Shown here: positions 17,127 through 25,149 of the stretch, one piece after another
Layout: every line of letters begins with the position of its first letter
Position numbering within the stretch: position 1 is the first letter of the stretch
Assembly: GCF_900188335.1 (NCBI RefSeq)
Contig: NZ_FZOY01000009.1
Span: 151,617 to 215,616, forward strand
Direction of reading: 5' to 3'
Length of the DNA stretch: 64,000 nucleotides
Source: Tropicimonas sediminicola
Lineage (GTDB): Bacteria; Pseudomonadota; Alphaproteobacteria; Rhodobacterales; Rhodobacteraceae
Made by a program: the position numbers and the translations under genes
Notes under the pieces: generated by a model
Told to the model about the DNA's origin: nothing
The model's database searches: none
Seen by the model: the letters and a program-made list of their open reading frames with translations, nothing else

Positions 17127-18143
17127 ATGGCAACGATCCGCGATGTGGCAAAGGCCGCCGGCGTTTCCGTTTCGACCGTATCTCTGGCGCTGAACCAGAA
17201 GGAACGGGTCAGCAGTAAAACGTTTCGAAAGATCATGGACGCGGCCGAGGCGACGGGCTATGTCGCCAACCCGATTGCCAAGAGCCTCCGCAAGGGCCGC
17301 AGCCCGTTCGTCAGCCTGATCGTATCTGATATCCGAACCTATTTCGCGCAGATGTTCCTCGCGGAGTTCGAACACCGTGCCTTCGAGAAAGGCTACCTCC
17401 TGACGCTCTCCGACAAGTCCGGCGTCGCCAGCGACGAGGCGGCGGTGATCCGGCAGCTGATCGCGCAACGGGTTGCCGGGGTCATGATCTCTCCCACGCA
17501 GCAGACGGCCGACCTGTTGCCCCGGCTCGACGCCGCGGGCATTCCCGTGGTGCTGTTCGACCACCAGGTGCCCGGCACGCCCTATGATTTCGTGGGGCTC
17601 GACAACCGACTGGCGGTGAGCATGCTCGTTCGGCACCTCTTCGGGCTCGGCCATCGTCGGATCGCGTTCATCGGCGGGGAGACCGGGCATTGGTCGGCCG
17701 TCGAGCGCGAGATCGGTTTTCGGACGACCATGGAAACCCATGGGCTCGAGATCGAGGCCGACACCGTCCTGTCCGGCGACTACACGCGGGCCAGCGGCTA
17801 CCAGGCAGCGACCAGATTGCTCTGCGCACCGCGCCCGGTAACCGCGATCGTGGCGGCCAACAACGAGATGATGGTCGGAACCTTGCAGGCGGCGCAGGAA
17901 TTCGGCTTCCGCTGTCCGGAGGACCTTTCCGCCTGCTGTATCGACGAAGCCCCGTGGGGCGACGTGTTGCGCCCGCGCGTGACCCATGCGGCGCAGCCGG
18001 CGCGGGATATGGCCGTTCAGGCCTGCACCTGGCTGATGGAGCGGCTGGAAGATCCGAATGCGGACATCGCACCGCGGTCGAGGGCTTTCGAGCCCCGTTT
18101 CGTCTCCGGCGAGACCACGGATCGTCCCGCCGAACGCGCCTGA
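17127..18143 (+). CDS. LacI family transcriptional regulator (second of four)
   Basis: The 338-residue LacI/GalR protein has a helix-turn-helix (ATIRDVAKAAGVSVSTVSLALNQ) and a sugar-binding core (VSLIVSDIRTYFAQMFLAEFEH, VVLFDHQVPGTPYDFVGLDN, ACCIDEAPWGDVLRPRVTH). I chose ATG 17127 with CGGAGG 11 bases upstream; the longer frame upstream lacks family features. It is divergent from the isomerase/kinase operon, so it is the likely repressor of that pathway. It converges on rbsK, 16 bases apart. Confidence 0.92.
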   Translation: MATIRDVAKAAGVSVSTVSLALNQKERVSSKTFRKIMDAAEATGYVANPIAKSLRKGRSPFVSLIVSDIRTYFAQMFLAEFEHRAFEKGYLLTLSDKSGVASDEAAVIRQLIAQRVAGVMISPTQQTADLLPRLDAAGIPVVLFDHQVPGTPYDFVGLDNRLAVSMLVRHLFGLGHRRIAFIGGETGHWSAVEREIGFRTTMETHGLEIEADTVLSGDYTRASGYQAATRLLCAPRPVTAIVAANNEMMVGTLQAAQEFGFRCPEDLSACCIDEAPWGDVLRPRVTHAAQPARDMAVQACTWLMERLEDPNADIAPRSRAFEPRFVSGETTDRPAERA

Positions 18144-18159
18144 GACCCGGCCATTCCGA

Positions 18160-19080
18160 TCACTGACCCCCGAGCAGCGCCTCCACCTCCGCCAGAGTCG
18201 GCGCGGAAGACGACGCGCCTGCCTTGGTCGTCGACAGGGCGCCACATGCGGCTGCGAAGCGGATCGCCTCGCCGAGCGGTGCGCCCTGGCTCAAGGCATA
18301 GCCCAACCCGCCGTTGAAGCAGTCCCCTGCAGCGACCGTGTCGATGCTGTCGACCTTGAAGGGCGGCACGAAGCCTTCGCTCTCGGCATCCTGGTAATAC
18401 ACGCCGGCCGCGCCGAGCTTGACCACGGCCGCCGCGACGCCCTGCGCACGCAGCATCCCGGCGGCCCTTGCGGCCTCTTCGGGATTGCCCGGCCGCAGCC
18501 CGACCAGCAGTTCCGTCTCGGTCTCGTTCGGGGTCACGATATCCACCCGCGCGAGCACGTCCGCCGGAAGCCCCCCCCGGGGCGCAGGCGCCGGATCGAG
18601 GATCACACGCCCACCCGAGGCGCGCACGATATCGGCGGCCAGAAGGCCGGCGTCGAGCGGCGTCTCCAGTTGGAGAAGCAGGACCGAAGCGCCTTCCAGC
18701 GCCCCGCGACAGCGCTCAACGTCGCTGGCGTCGATCGCCATGTTGGCGCCGCCCACCACGGTGATGCAGTTCTGCGCCTCGGCATCCACCCCGATGACGG
18801 CGATGCCGGTTTCCGCCCCGGCATCGACCAGCACCCCGTCGGTCGACACTCCGGTCGACCGGAGGTCCGCCAGGGCGCGCTGGCCAAAGGTGTCGTCCCC
18901 GACGCGGCCGATGAGCACGGTGGGCGCCCCCAGTCGCGAGGCGGCGACCGCCTGGTTGCAGCCCTTGCCACCGAGCCCGATGGCGTAACGGTCGCCATGC
19001 AGCGTCTCGCCGGGGCGCGGAAGCCGCGCGCCATAGGTGGTCAGGTCGATGTTGATGCTACCGAATACGGCGATGGACAT
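18160..19080 (-). CDS. rbsK: Ribokinase
   Basis: The enzyme phosphorylates D-ribose to ribose 5-phosphate. At 306 residues it has the PfkB/ribokinase layout: MSIAVFGSINIDLTTYGARLP, sugar-binding GLGGKGCNQAVAASRLGA, and the C-terminal catalytic motif DTVAAGDCFNGGLGYAL with the catalytic aspartate in AAGD. It is the last gene of the ribose operon, 15 bases downstream of rbsR, on the same strand. A Cys follows the AAGD motif; this position varies in the family. Confidence 0.94.
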   Translation of the reverse strand: MSIAVFGSINIDLTTYGARLPRPGETLHGDRYAIGLGGKGCNQAVAASRLGAPTVLIGRVGDDTFGQRALADLRSTGVSTDGVLVDAGAETGIAVIGVDAEAQNCITVVGGANMAIDASDVERCRGALEGASVLLLQLETPLDAGLLAADIVRASGGRVILDPAPAPRGGLPADVLARVDIVTPNETETELLVGLRPGNPEEAARAAGMLRAQGVAAAVVKLGAAGVYYQDAESEGFVPPFKVDSIDTVAAGDCFNGGLGYALSQGAPLGEAIRFAAACGALSTTKAGASSSAPTLAEVEALLGGQ

Positions 19081-19095
19081 TGGACAGCTCGCTTT

Positions 19096-20088
19096 TTATC
19101 TGACGGAATCCCGGATCACGAGTTCCGGTGTGTGTCGTATGACCTCCGGCAGGCTCGCGCCGGTCTCGAGGTTGGCGATCAGGATCTCGGCCGCCTCGAG
19201 CCCGAGGCCGAAGCCGGGCTGGCGGATGGTCGTAAGCCCGGGCACGAGGTAGGACGCGATCTCGAGGTCGTCGTAGCCGATGACCGAGATGTCGCGCGGG
19301 ATCGCGAGCCCGTGCTCGGCAATGGCACGATAGGCCCCCATCGCCATCAGGTCGTTGAAGGCAAAGACCGCGCTCGGCGCCGGAGTCTGCGCCAGCAGGT
19401 GCTGCATCGCCTGGTATCCGCCCCCGGCCGACAGCTCTCCGACCGCCACGCGCTCTTGCGGAAGGGAAATGCCCGCGGCCTCCAGACCCGCCCGGAAACC
19501 GCTCAGACGGTCGGCGGAGCGCGGATGGCTCGCCGGCCCGGTCAGGCAGCCGATCCGGATATGCCCGCGCGACACCAGCAGCCCGGCCGCCAGCCGCCCG
19601 CCGGCAATGGAATCGTCTCCGATCGTACCGGTATGCGGCATCGGCGCGGAATCCAGCACCACGCGCGGCAAGGTTCCGAGGCTTTCGAGTTCGGCCTGAA
19701 AATCGGCGTCCCGGCTCGTCGTCATCACGGCGAGACCGTCGATCCGCTTCTGCATCAGGGTTTCGAGATAGGTGCGCTGCCGGCCCGGTTGATCCCCGCA
19801 ATTGCAGAGGATCAGGCTGTAGCCGGCGCGAAAGCACCCCTCTTCCACCCCGCTGATGACCTCCGCGAAGAACGGGTTCGTCGACGAGGTGACGAGCATG
19901 CCGAGCGTCCGGGTGCGTTTGCTCCGCAGTGCGCGGGCAAGATAGCTCGGTTGGTACCCAAGGTCGTCAACGGCCTTCTGGACCGCCGCCATCGTGTCGG
20001 GCGAAACGAACCGAGTCTTGTTGACGACGTGGGAGACGGTGGAGACGGAGACCCCCGCGGCCTGCGCCACGTCCTTGATGCTTACCAT
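19096..20088 (-). CDS. rbsR: Ribose operon repressor, LacI family (third of four)
   Basis: This 330-residue LacI/GalR protein has the HTH VSIKDVAQAAGVSVSTVSHVVNKT and the effector-binding core (RTLGMLVTSSTNPFFAEVISG, DISVIGYDDLEIASYLVPGLTTI). It lies inside the rbs operon between rbsB and rbsK, as in E. coli-like systems where rbsR is at the distal end. It presumably binds the palindromes upstream of rbsD and is relieved by ribose. A 10-bp hairpin separates it from rbsB, which may lower its expression relative to the binding protein. Confidence 0.92.
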   Translation of the reverse strand: MVSIKDVAQAAGVSVSTVSHVVNKTRFVSPDTMAAVQKAVDDLGYQPSYLARALRSKRTRTLGMLVTSSTNPFFAEVISGVEEGCFRAGYSLILCNCGDQPGRQRTYLETLMQKRIDGLAVMTTSRDADFQAELESLGTLPRVVLDSAPMPHTGTIGDDSIAGGRLAAGLLVSRGHIRIGCLTGPASHPRSADRLSGFRAGLEAAGISLPQERVAVGELSAGGGYQAMQHLLAQTPAPSAVFAFNDLMAMGAYRAIAEHGLAIPRDISVIGYDDLEIASYLVPGLTTIRQPGFGLGLEAAEILIANLETGASLPEVIRHTPELVIRDSVR

Positions 20089-20109
20089 ACGGTCTCGACC
20101 TTGGCAGGC

Positions 20110-20135
20110 GGGAGAGCGGGCGACGCCGCTCTCCC
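20110..20135 (-). repeat. Intercistronic hairpin between rbsB and rbsR
   Basis: GGGAGAGCGG (20110-20119) and CCGCTCTCCC (20126-20135) form a perfect 10-bp stem with a 6-nt loop just beyond the rbsB stop. No T-tract follows on the minus strand. This is typical of mRNA-stabilising hairpins after binding-protein genes. Confidence 0.5.
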
Positions 20136-20155
20136 CGGTTGCATGAAGGGCAACC

Positions 20156-21037
20156 TTACTTCTGGATCAGCTTGAGCGGAACCGGGGTGTATTCCGGCAC
20201 GGCTTCGCCCTTGAGGATCTTGTCGGCGGTCTCGACGCCGAGCGCACCGATCATGCCGGCCTGCTGGGCGACGGTGGCGAGCATGGTGCCGTCGTTGACG
20301 GCGGCCACGGCGTCGTCGGTCCCGTCGAAGCCGATCACGAGAATGTCGCGCTTGGCGGCCTCGATGGCCTTGATCGCGCCGAGCGCCATCTCGTCGTTAT
20401 GGGCGAAGACGACATCGATCTCGGGCTGCGCCTGAAGGATGTTCTCCATCACGTTGAGGCCCTTGGTCCGGTCGAAATCGGCGGCCTGGGAGGCGACGAT
20501 GCTCAGCCCCTCGACGGCGTCGATCCCCTTGTTGAAGCCCTCGCCGCGATCGCGCGCAGCCGAGGTGCCCGGCACGCCCTGCAGTTCCACGACCTTCGCG
20601 GTCCCCTCGAAGGTGCTGTTGACCAGCTCCGCCGCCATCTCGCCGCCCTGAACGTTGTCGGAGGCGACGTGGGAGACGACCTCGCCGCCCGAGGCGCCGC
20701 GGTCCAGCGTCACCACCGGCACGTCCTTGCGGTTGGCGGCGCGGATCGCGCTGCGCACGGCGTCGGAATCGGTCGGGTTGATCATCAGCAGCTTGACGTC
20801 CTTGTTCAGCACGTCCTCGACGGCGGCCAGTTCCTTGGCCGGGTCGTTCTGGCTGTCGAGCACGAGCAGCTCATACCCGAGTTCGGACGCCTTGCCCTCG
20901 GCGCCTTCCTTGAGGGTGACGAAGAACGGGTTGTTCAGCGTCGAGACGACCAGCGCCAGTGTGTCGGCTGCGAAGCTGGGCGCGGTGCTGCCCAGCAGCA
21001 TTGCGGTGGCGGTGGCCAGGCCAAAGAGCTTTTTCAT
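20156..21037 (-). CDS. rbsB: Ribose ABC transporter substrate-binding protein
   Basis: The 293-residue periplasmic protein binds D-ribose. It has a Sec signal peptide ([23 protein letters not shown], cleavage after SFA) and the type I periplasmic-binding-protein fold with RbsB hallmarks: [60 protein letters not shown] and [20 protein letters not shown]. It is near-identical in length to E. coli RbsB (296). It is followed by a hairpin and rbsR, and preceded by rbsC with a 33-base gap. Confidence 0.95.
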   Translation of the reverse strand: MKKLFGLATATAMLLGSTAPSFAADTLALVVSTLNNPFFVTLKEGAEGKASELGYELLVLDSQNDPAKELAAVEDVLNKDVKLLMINPTDSDAVRSAIRAANRKDVPVVTLDRGASGGEVVSHVASDNVQGGEMAAELVNSTFEGTAKVVELQGVPGTSAARDRGEGFNKGIDAVEGLSIVASQAADFDRTKGLNVMENILQAQPEIDVVFAHNDEMALGAIKAIEAAKRDILVIGFDGTDDAVAAVNDGTMLATVAQQAGMIGALGVETADKILKGEAVPEYTPVPLKLIQK

Positions 21038-21070
21038 GACAGGTTTCCTCCGGTTTGTGTCATGTGGGAG

Positions 21071-22030
21071 TTACTTGGACGTCGCCTTGCTGCGGCCATC
21101 GAGGACCACGGCAAGCAGGATGACGGCGCCTTTCGCGATCATCTGGTAGTAGGACGAGACATCCATGATGTTCAGGGCGTTGTTCAGCACGCCGATGATG
21201 AGCGCGCCAATCAGCGTGCCGGTGATCCGGCCGCGCCCGCCGGCCAGCGAGGTGCCGCCCAGCACGACCGCCGCGATGGCGTCGAGTTCGTAGGCAAGGC
21301 CGGCGGTGGGCTGCGCCGATTCCAGGCGCGCGGTCAGGATGATGCCCGCGAGCGCCGACAGCGCGCCCGAGATCGCGTAGACGATGACCTTGACGCGGGA
21401 GACGTTCACGCCGGCCAGCTGCGCCACCTGCTCGTTGCCGCCGATGGCATAGACATAGCGACCAAGCCGCGTGTAGTTCAGCACGTACCAGCAGGCGAGA
21501 AAGACGACACCGGCGATGACCACAGGGATCGGGATACCGGCGATGTAGCCGCCGCCCACCTCGTAGAAGCTGTTGGCGACGTCGAAATCACCCGTCGAGA
21601 TCGGCCGGCCATCGGTGTAGACGAGCACGAGCCCGCGCACCATCGTCATGCCGACCAGCGTCGCGATGAAGGCCTGCACACCGAAGAAGGCGATGATCGA
21701 GCCCGACGCGGCCCCGAGCGCGGCCCCGATCACAAGGGTCGTCAGAAGCGCCACGATCAGCGGCGTGTCCGCCGCGATCATCGAGGCGCAGACCGCCCCC
21801 GCGAAAGCCAGGATCGAGCCCACCGACAGGTCGATGCCCGCGGTCAGGATCACGAAGGTCATCCCCATCGCGATGATCGCGTTGATCGATGTCTGCCGCA
21901 GGATGTTCAGCAGGTTGTCGACGGTCAGGAAGTTGGGCGAGTACAGAGACACCGCCGCCATCAGCACGATCAGGCCGATCAGCGGGATGTTCTCCATGAC
22001 GAATGTCCTGAAATCGAAAGACCGTGTCAT
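21071..22030 (-). CDS. rbsC: Ribose ABC transporter permease
   Basis: The 319-residue inner-membrane permease belongs to the BPD_transp_2 (RbsC/AraH) family, with about eight to ten hydrophobic segments. It has the family pattern SINAIIAMGMTFVILTAGIDLSVG (residues ~50-73) and GLAYELDAIAAVVLGGTSLAGGRG near the C-terminus. It is coupled by an ATGA overlap (22027-22030) to rbsA, and forms the channel for ribose import with the RbsA ATPase and RbsB. Confidence 0.95.
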   Translation of the reverse strand: MTRSFDFRTFVMENIPLIGLIVLMAAVSLYSPNFLTVDNLLNILRQTSINAIIAMGMTFVILTAGIDLSVGSILAFAGAVCASMIAADTPLIVALLTTLVIGAALGAASGSIIAFFGVQAFIATLVGMTMVRGLVLVYTDGRPISTGDFDVANSFYEVGGGYIAGIPIPVVIAGVVFLACWYVLNYTRLGRYVYAIGGNEQVAQLAGVNVSRVKVIVYAISGALSALAGIILTARLESAQPTAGLAYELDAIAAVVLGGTSLAGGRGRITGTLIGALIIGVLNNALNIMDVSSYYQMIAKGAVILLAVVLDGRSKATSK

Positions 22031-23532
22031 TGAACCGTTCCCTCCGTAAGCCCGGCCACCGTGCAGCGCATGATTGCTTCCTGATCCGCCTCGCCGCGGT
22101 CGAAGCTGCCGGTCAGCAGCCCGTTCGACATCACGAGAATGCGGTCGGAGATGCCGAGCAGTTCCGGCATGTCCGAGGACATCAGCAGGATGCAGAGTCC
22201 CTGCGCCTTGAGTTCGTTGATGAGTGTGTAGATTTCGCGTTTCGCGCCCACGTCGACGCCGCGGGTGGGTTCGTCGAGGATCAGGATCCGGGGCTTGGGC
22301 ACCAGCGACTTGGCGATGGACACCTTCTGCTGGTTGCCGCCCGACAGCTGTGAAACGACCGCGTCGATCCCGTGCGTCTTGATCGAGAAGGCGTTGATGT
22401 AGTCGGTGATCTCGGCCCGTTCCGCCCGCTTGTCGATGTGGCCGCTTGAGCCGGAGAACCGGAAGAGCCCGGTCAGCGACATGTTGCGCCGGAGGCCGTG
22501 GGACTGGATCAGCCCCTCGAGCTTGCGGTCCTCGGTCACGTATCCGATGCCCGCTCGCACGCCGTCGCGCGGGGTGCCGATACGCATCGGCGCGCCGTCG
22601 ATCTCGATGGTCCCGGCGGTCGCCGGGTTGGCGCCGTAGATCGCCTTGCCCAGCTCGGTGCGCCCTGCCCCGACCAGGCCCGCAAAGCCGACGACCTCGC
22701 CGGCGCGCGCCTCGAAGGAGACCTCGCGGACGCCCCGGGCGACCAGCCCCTCGACCTTGAGCCGCACCGCCGCGGGCACCGCCGGCACGAAGGGATATTG
22801 ATCGGAGAGCTCGCGGCCGACCATGTGGCGGATCAGCGTGTCTTCGTCGATCTCGGAGACCGGCCCCTGGTGGACCATCGCGCCATCACGCAGAACGGCC
22901 ACGTCGTCGCACATCTGGAAGATCTCTCCCAGCCGGTGCGAGATGAAGACGAGCCCCTTGCCCTCAGCCCGCAGGTGATCGACGACATCGAAGAGGATCT
23001 TTGTCTCGACGTCCGTCAGGGAGTCCGTCGGCTCGTCCATGATGATGACTTCGGCATTCATCGACAGCGCGCGGGCAATCTCGACCATCTGCTGCTGGGC
23101 GATGGAGAGCTTGCCGGTTTCGGTCCGGGGATCGATGTTCTGCTTGAGCTGGCCAAGCCAATGGCGCGACTCGCGGTCGATCTCGCCCCAGAGGATGCGG
23201 CCCGTGCTGTCCACCGGCTCCCGTCCGAGAAAGATGTTCTCCCCCACCGAAAGAGCGGGCAGCAGGTTCAGCTCCTGGTGGATCATCGCGATCCCGGCGT
23301 CCATCGATTGCCGGGCATTCGCGAAGCGGGCTTCCTGTCCGCGGTATTTCATGGAACCGGCGTCCCGGCGGTAGATGCCGGTAATGATCTTCATCAGGGT
23401 TGATTTGCCGGCGCCGTTCTCTCCCGCGAGGGCCACGACATGGCCAGACTCGACGGTGAAATCCACGCCCTGCAGCACACGCACCGATCCGAATGCCTTG
23501 TCGACGCCCCGAAGTTCGAGAAGTGCAGTCAT
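22027..23532 (-). CDS. rbsA: Ribose ABC transporter ATPase (two fused ABC domains)
   Basis: The 501-residue protein has the duplicated ATPase layout of RbsA/MglA/XylG. Domain 1 carries Walker A GENGAGKST, signature LSIAQQQMVEIARAL and Walker B VIIMDEPTDSLT. Domain 2 has a degenerate A-site (GLVGAGRTELGKAIYG) and a full signature LSGGNQQKVSIAKSL with ILILDEPTRGVDVG. The start ATG 23532 gives the family N-terminus MTALLELRGVDKAFGSVRVL. It is 20 bases downstream of rbsD and overlaps rbsC (ATGA). Confidence 0.95.
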   Translation of the reverse strand: MTALLELRGVDKAFGSVRVLQGVDFTVESGHVVALAGENGAGKSTLMKIITGIYRRDAGSMKYRGQEARFANARQSMDAGIAMIHQELNLLPALSVGENIFLGREPVDSTGRILWGEIDRESRHWLGQLKQNIDPRTETGKLSIAQQQMVEIARALSMNAEVIIMDEPTDSLTDVETKILFDVVDHLRAEGKGLVFISHRLGEIFQMCDDVAVLRDGAMVHQGPVSEIDEDTLIRHMVGRELSDQYPFVPAVPAAVRLKVEGLVARGVREVSFEARAGEVVGFAGLVGAGRTELGKAIYGANPATAGTIEIDGAPMRIGTPRDGVRAGIGYVTEDRKLEGLIQSHGLRRNMSLTGLFRFSGSSGHIDKRAERAEITDYINAFSIKTHGIDAVVSQLSGGNQQKVSIAKSLVPKPRILILDEPTRGVDVGAKREIYTLINELKAQGLCILLMSSDMPELLGISDRILVMSNGLLTGSFDRGEADQEAIMRCTVAGLTEGTVQ

Positions 23533-23552
23533 CTCCTGTCCTTTCGCGTCTC

Positions 23553-23972
23553 TCAGAACGTCACGCCGGCATGGAGGATGATGTTCGCATAGGGCGTGAC
23601 CTCGCCCGTGCGGATCACCGCCTTGCAGGACGCCGTCTGCTGCTTGAACGCCTCGTGCGGCACGGCATCCACCGCGATCGGCTTGCCCTGCGCCGCCTCG
23701 AGCGCCGCGATCCGGGCCAGCACCTCGCCATGCAGGGCCGGCTGCGTATCCACCAATTCCTGCGCGATGCTCACCCGCTCGACGCAAAGCTCGCCGGTCA
23801 CCGCATCCAGCACATCGAGGAAGCGCGGCAGCCCCTGCGTTACGGCCAGGTCGATCCGCTCGACACCGTCCGGGATCGGCAGGCCGGCATCGCCAATGCA
23901 CAGGCTGTCAGTATGACCCATGAAGGCCACGGTGCGCGCGATCGGTCCGTTCAGAAGAACAGCCTTTCTCAT
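23553..23972 (-). CDS. rbsD: D-ribose pyranase
   Basis: The enzyme converts the pyranose to the furanose form of ribose for ribokinase. The 139-residue length equals E. coli RbsD. Start MRKAVLLNGPIARTVAFMGHTDSL contains the catalytic-type His region; the C-terminal EVTPYANIILHAGVTF is the signature end. I chose ATG 23972, since the longer upstream frame adds an unconserved MMEEI. It is the first gene of the rbs operon, so it follows the operator cluster at 24023-24046. Confidence 0.94.
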   Translation of the reverse strand: MRKAVLLNGPIARTVAFMGHTDSLCIGDAGLPIPDGVERIDLAVTQGLPRFLDVLDAVTGELCVERVSIAQELVDTQPALHGEVLARIAALEAAQGKPIAVDAVPHEAFKQQTASCKAVIRTGEVTPYANIILHAGVTF

Positions 23973-24022
23973 GATCTCCTCCATCATGGGGCTGTGAGTC
24001 TGGCGCGACCCTACGCTTAAAA

Positions 24023-24046
24023 AAACGTTTGCGCAAAGCTTTTCGC
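24023..24046 (-). promoter_or_regulatory. rbs operator: Candidate RbsR operator cluster upstream of rbsD
   Basis: Three overlapping palindromes occur 51-74 bases upstream of rbsD: AAACGTTT (24023-24030, central CG), TTTGCGCAAA (24028-24037) and GCGCAAAGCTTTTCGC (24031-24046, palindromic except one pair). LacI-family regulators recognise such cores, and rbsR is encoded in the operon. The binding register is not resolvable by eye. Confidence 0.55.
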
Positions 24047-24144
24047 AACGAACTCGGTGAAGCCTGACCGGGAGCAGGCAGGCAAGGCCGAACGTGGGGC
24101 AGCAAAAGCGCGGGATCGGTTGCCAGACGTGGGGGCAGCGTGCT

Positions 24145-24174
24145 TGGCGGCAGCATCAAAGGCACTACAGTGCC
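24145..24174 (+). promoter_or_regulatory. Candidate promoter and palindrome upstream of the osmoprotectant operon
   Basis: TTGGCG (24145-24150) and TACAGT (24166-24171), 15 bases apart, could be -35/-10 boxes. GGCACT-AC-AGTGCC (24161-24174) is a perfect 6-2-6 palindrome overlapping the -10, which would suit a regulator or stress-sensitive element. Confidence 0.3.
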
Positions 24175-24229
24175 CCCCGATTCGCATCGCAAAGCCAACG
24201 AGCACCCAGGCTCAAGGAGCATCATCCCC

Positions 24230-25138
24230 ATGAAACTCGATTTCGTCGCAGCCGTCGTCGGCCTGACCGGCGCGCTGAGCGCGGCCGCGCAGGCCGATAT
24301 CGTCATCTCCTCCAAGATCGACACCGAAGGCGGCCTGCTCGGGAACGTCATCGCGCTGGCCCTCGAAGACGCGGGTCTGCCGGTCGAACGCCGCCTGCAG
24401 CTCGGCGCCACGCAGGTCGTCCGCGAGGCCCTGCTTGCCGGCCAGATCGACCTCTATCCGGAGTACACCGGCAACGCCGCCTACTTCTTCAACGAGGCCG
24501 ACAGCCTCGTCTGGAAGGACGCCGAGGCCGCCTATGCCCGCGCCGCGGAGCTCGACGCGGAAGCCAACAGTCTCACCTGGCTGCAACCCGCCCCGGCCAA
24601 CAACACCTGGGCCATCGCCGTGACCGGCCCCCTCGCCAGCGACAACGGGCTCGTCACGATGTCGGACTTCGGAGCCTGGGTCGCCGGCGGCGGCGAGGTC
24701 AAGCTGGCCGCGTCCACCGAGTTCGTCTCCTCCCCGGCCGTGCTGCCCGCGATGCAGGAGGCCTATGGCTTCACCCTGTCGCCGGACCAGACCGTGGTCC
24801 TGTCGGGCGGCGACACCGCGGCGACGATCCAGGCGGCAGCGCGGGGCACCTCGGGCGTAAACGCCGCCATGGCCTATGGCACCGATGGCGGGGTCGGCGC
24901 GACGGGGCTCGTTGTGATGGCCGACGACAAGGGGGTGCAGCCGGTCTACGAGCCCGCACCGGTGGTGCGCGACGAGGTGCTGGCCGAGTATCCGGCCATT
25001 GCCGACGTGCTGAACCCGATCTTCGCCGAGCTCGACATGGCGACGCTGCAGAAGCTCAACGGCCGGATCCAGGTCGGCGGCGAGCCGGCCGAAGCCGTGG
25101 CCCGCGACTATCTCACCGAGATCGGCGTGCTCGACTGA
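24230..25138 (+). CDS. osmF: Osmoprotectant (glycine betaine/choline-type) ABC binding protein, OsmF-like
   Basis: The 302-residue protein has a signal peptide (MKLDFVAAVVGLTGALSAAAQA, cleavage after AQA) and the OpuAC/ProX-type fold: ADIVISSKIDTEGGLLGNVI, LAGQIDLYPEYTGNAAYFF and NNTWAIAVTG. Gene order binding protein-permease-ATPase-permease (24230 to 27994) equals E. coli osmF-yehY-yehX-yehW, so this is the same kind of system. It likely captures glycine betaine, choline or a related compatible solute in the periplasm. It is 11 bases upstream of the permease. Confidence 0.88.
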   Translation: MKLDFVAAVVGLTGALSAAAQADIVISSKIDTEGGLLGNVIALALEDAGLPVERRLQLGATQVVREALLAGQIDLYPEYTGNAAYFFNEADSLVWKDAEAAYARAAELDAEANSLTWLQPAPANNTWAIAVTGPLASDNGLVTMSDFGAWVAGGGEVKLAASTEFVSSPAVLPAMQEAYGFTLSPDQTVVLSGGDTAATIQAAARGTSGVNAAMAYGTDGGVGATGLVVMADDKGVQPVYEPAPVVRDEVLAEYPAIADVLNPIFAELDMATLQKLNGRIQVGGEPAEAVARDYLTEIGVLD

Positions 25139-25149
25139 TCGCCGGAGCG

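Noticed and set aside
17217..17225. AAAACGTTT in the LacI coding region as a main operator
   Set aside because: It can arise from the codons for Lys-Thr-Phe at the end of the HTH; kept only as a possible auxiliary site.
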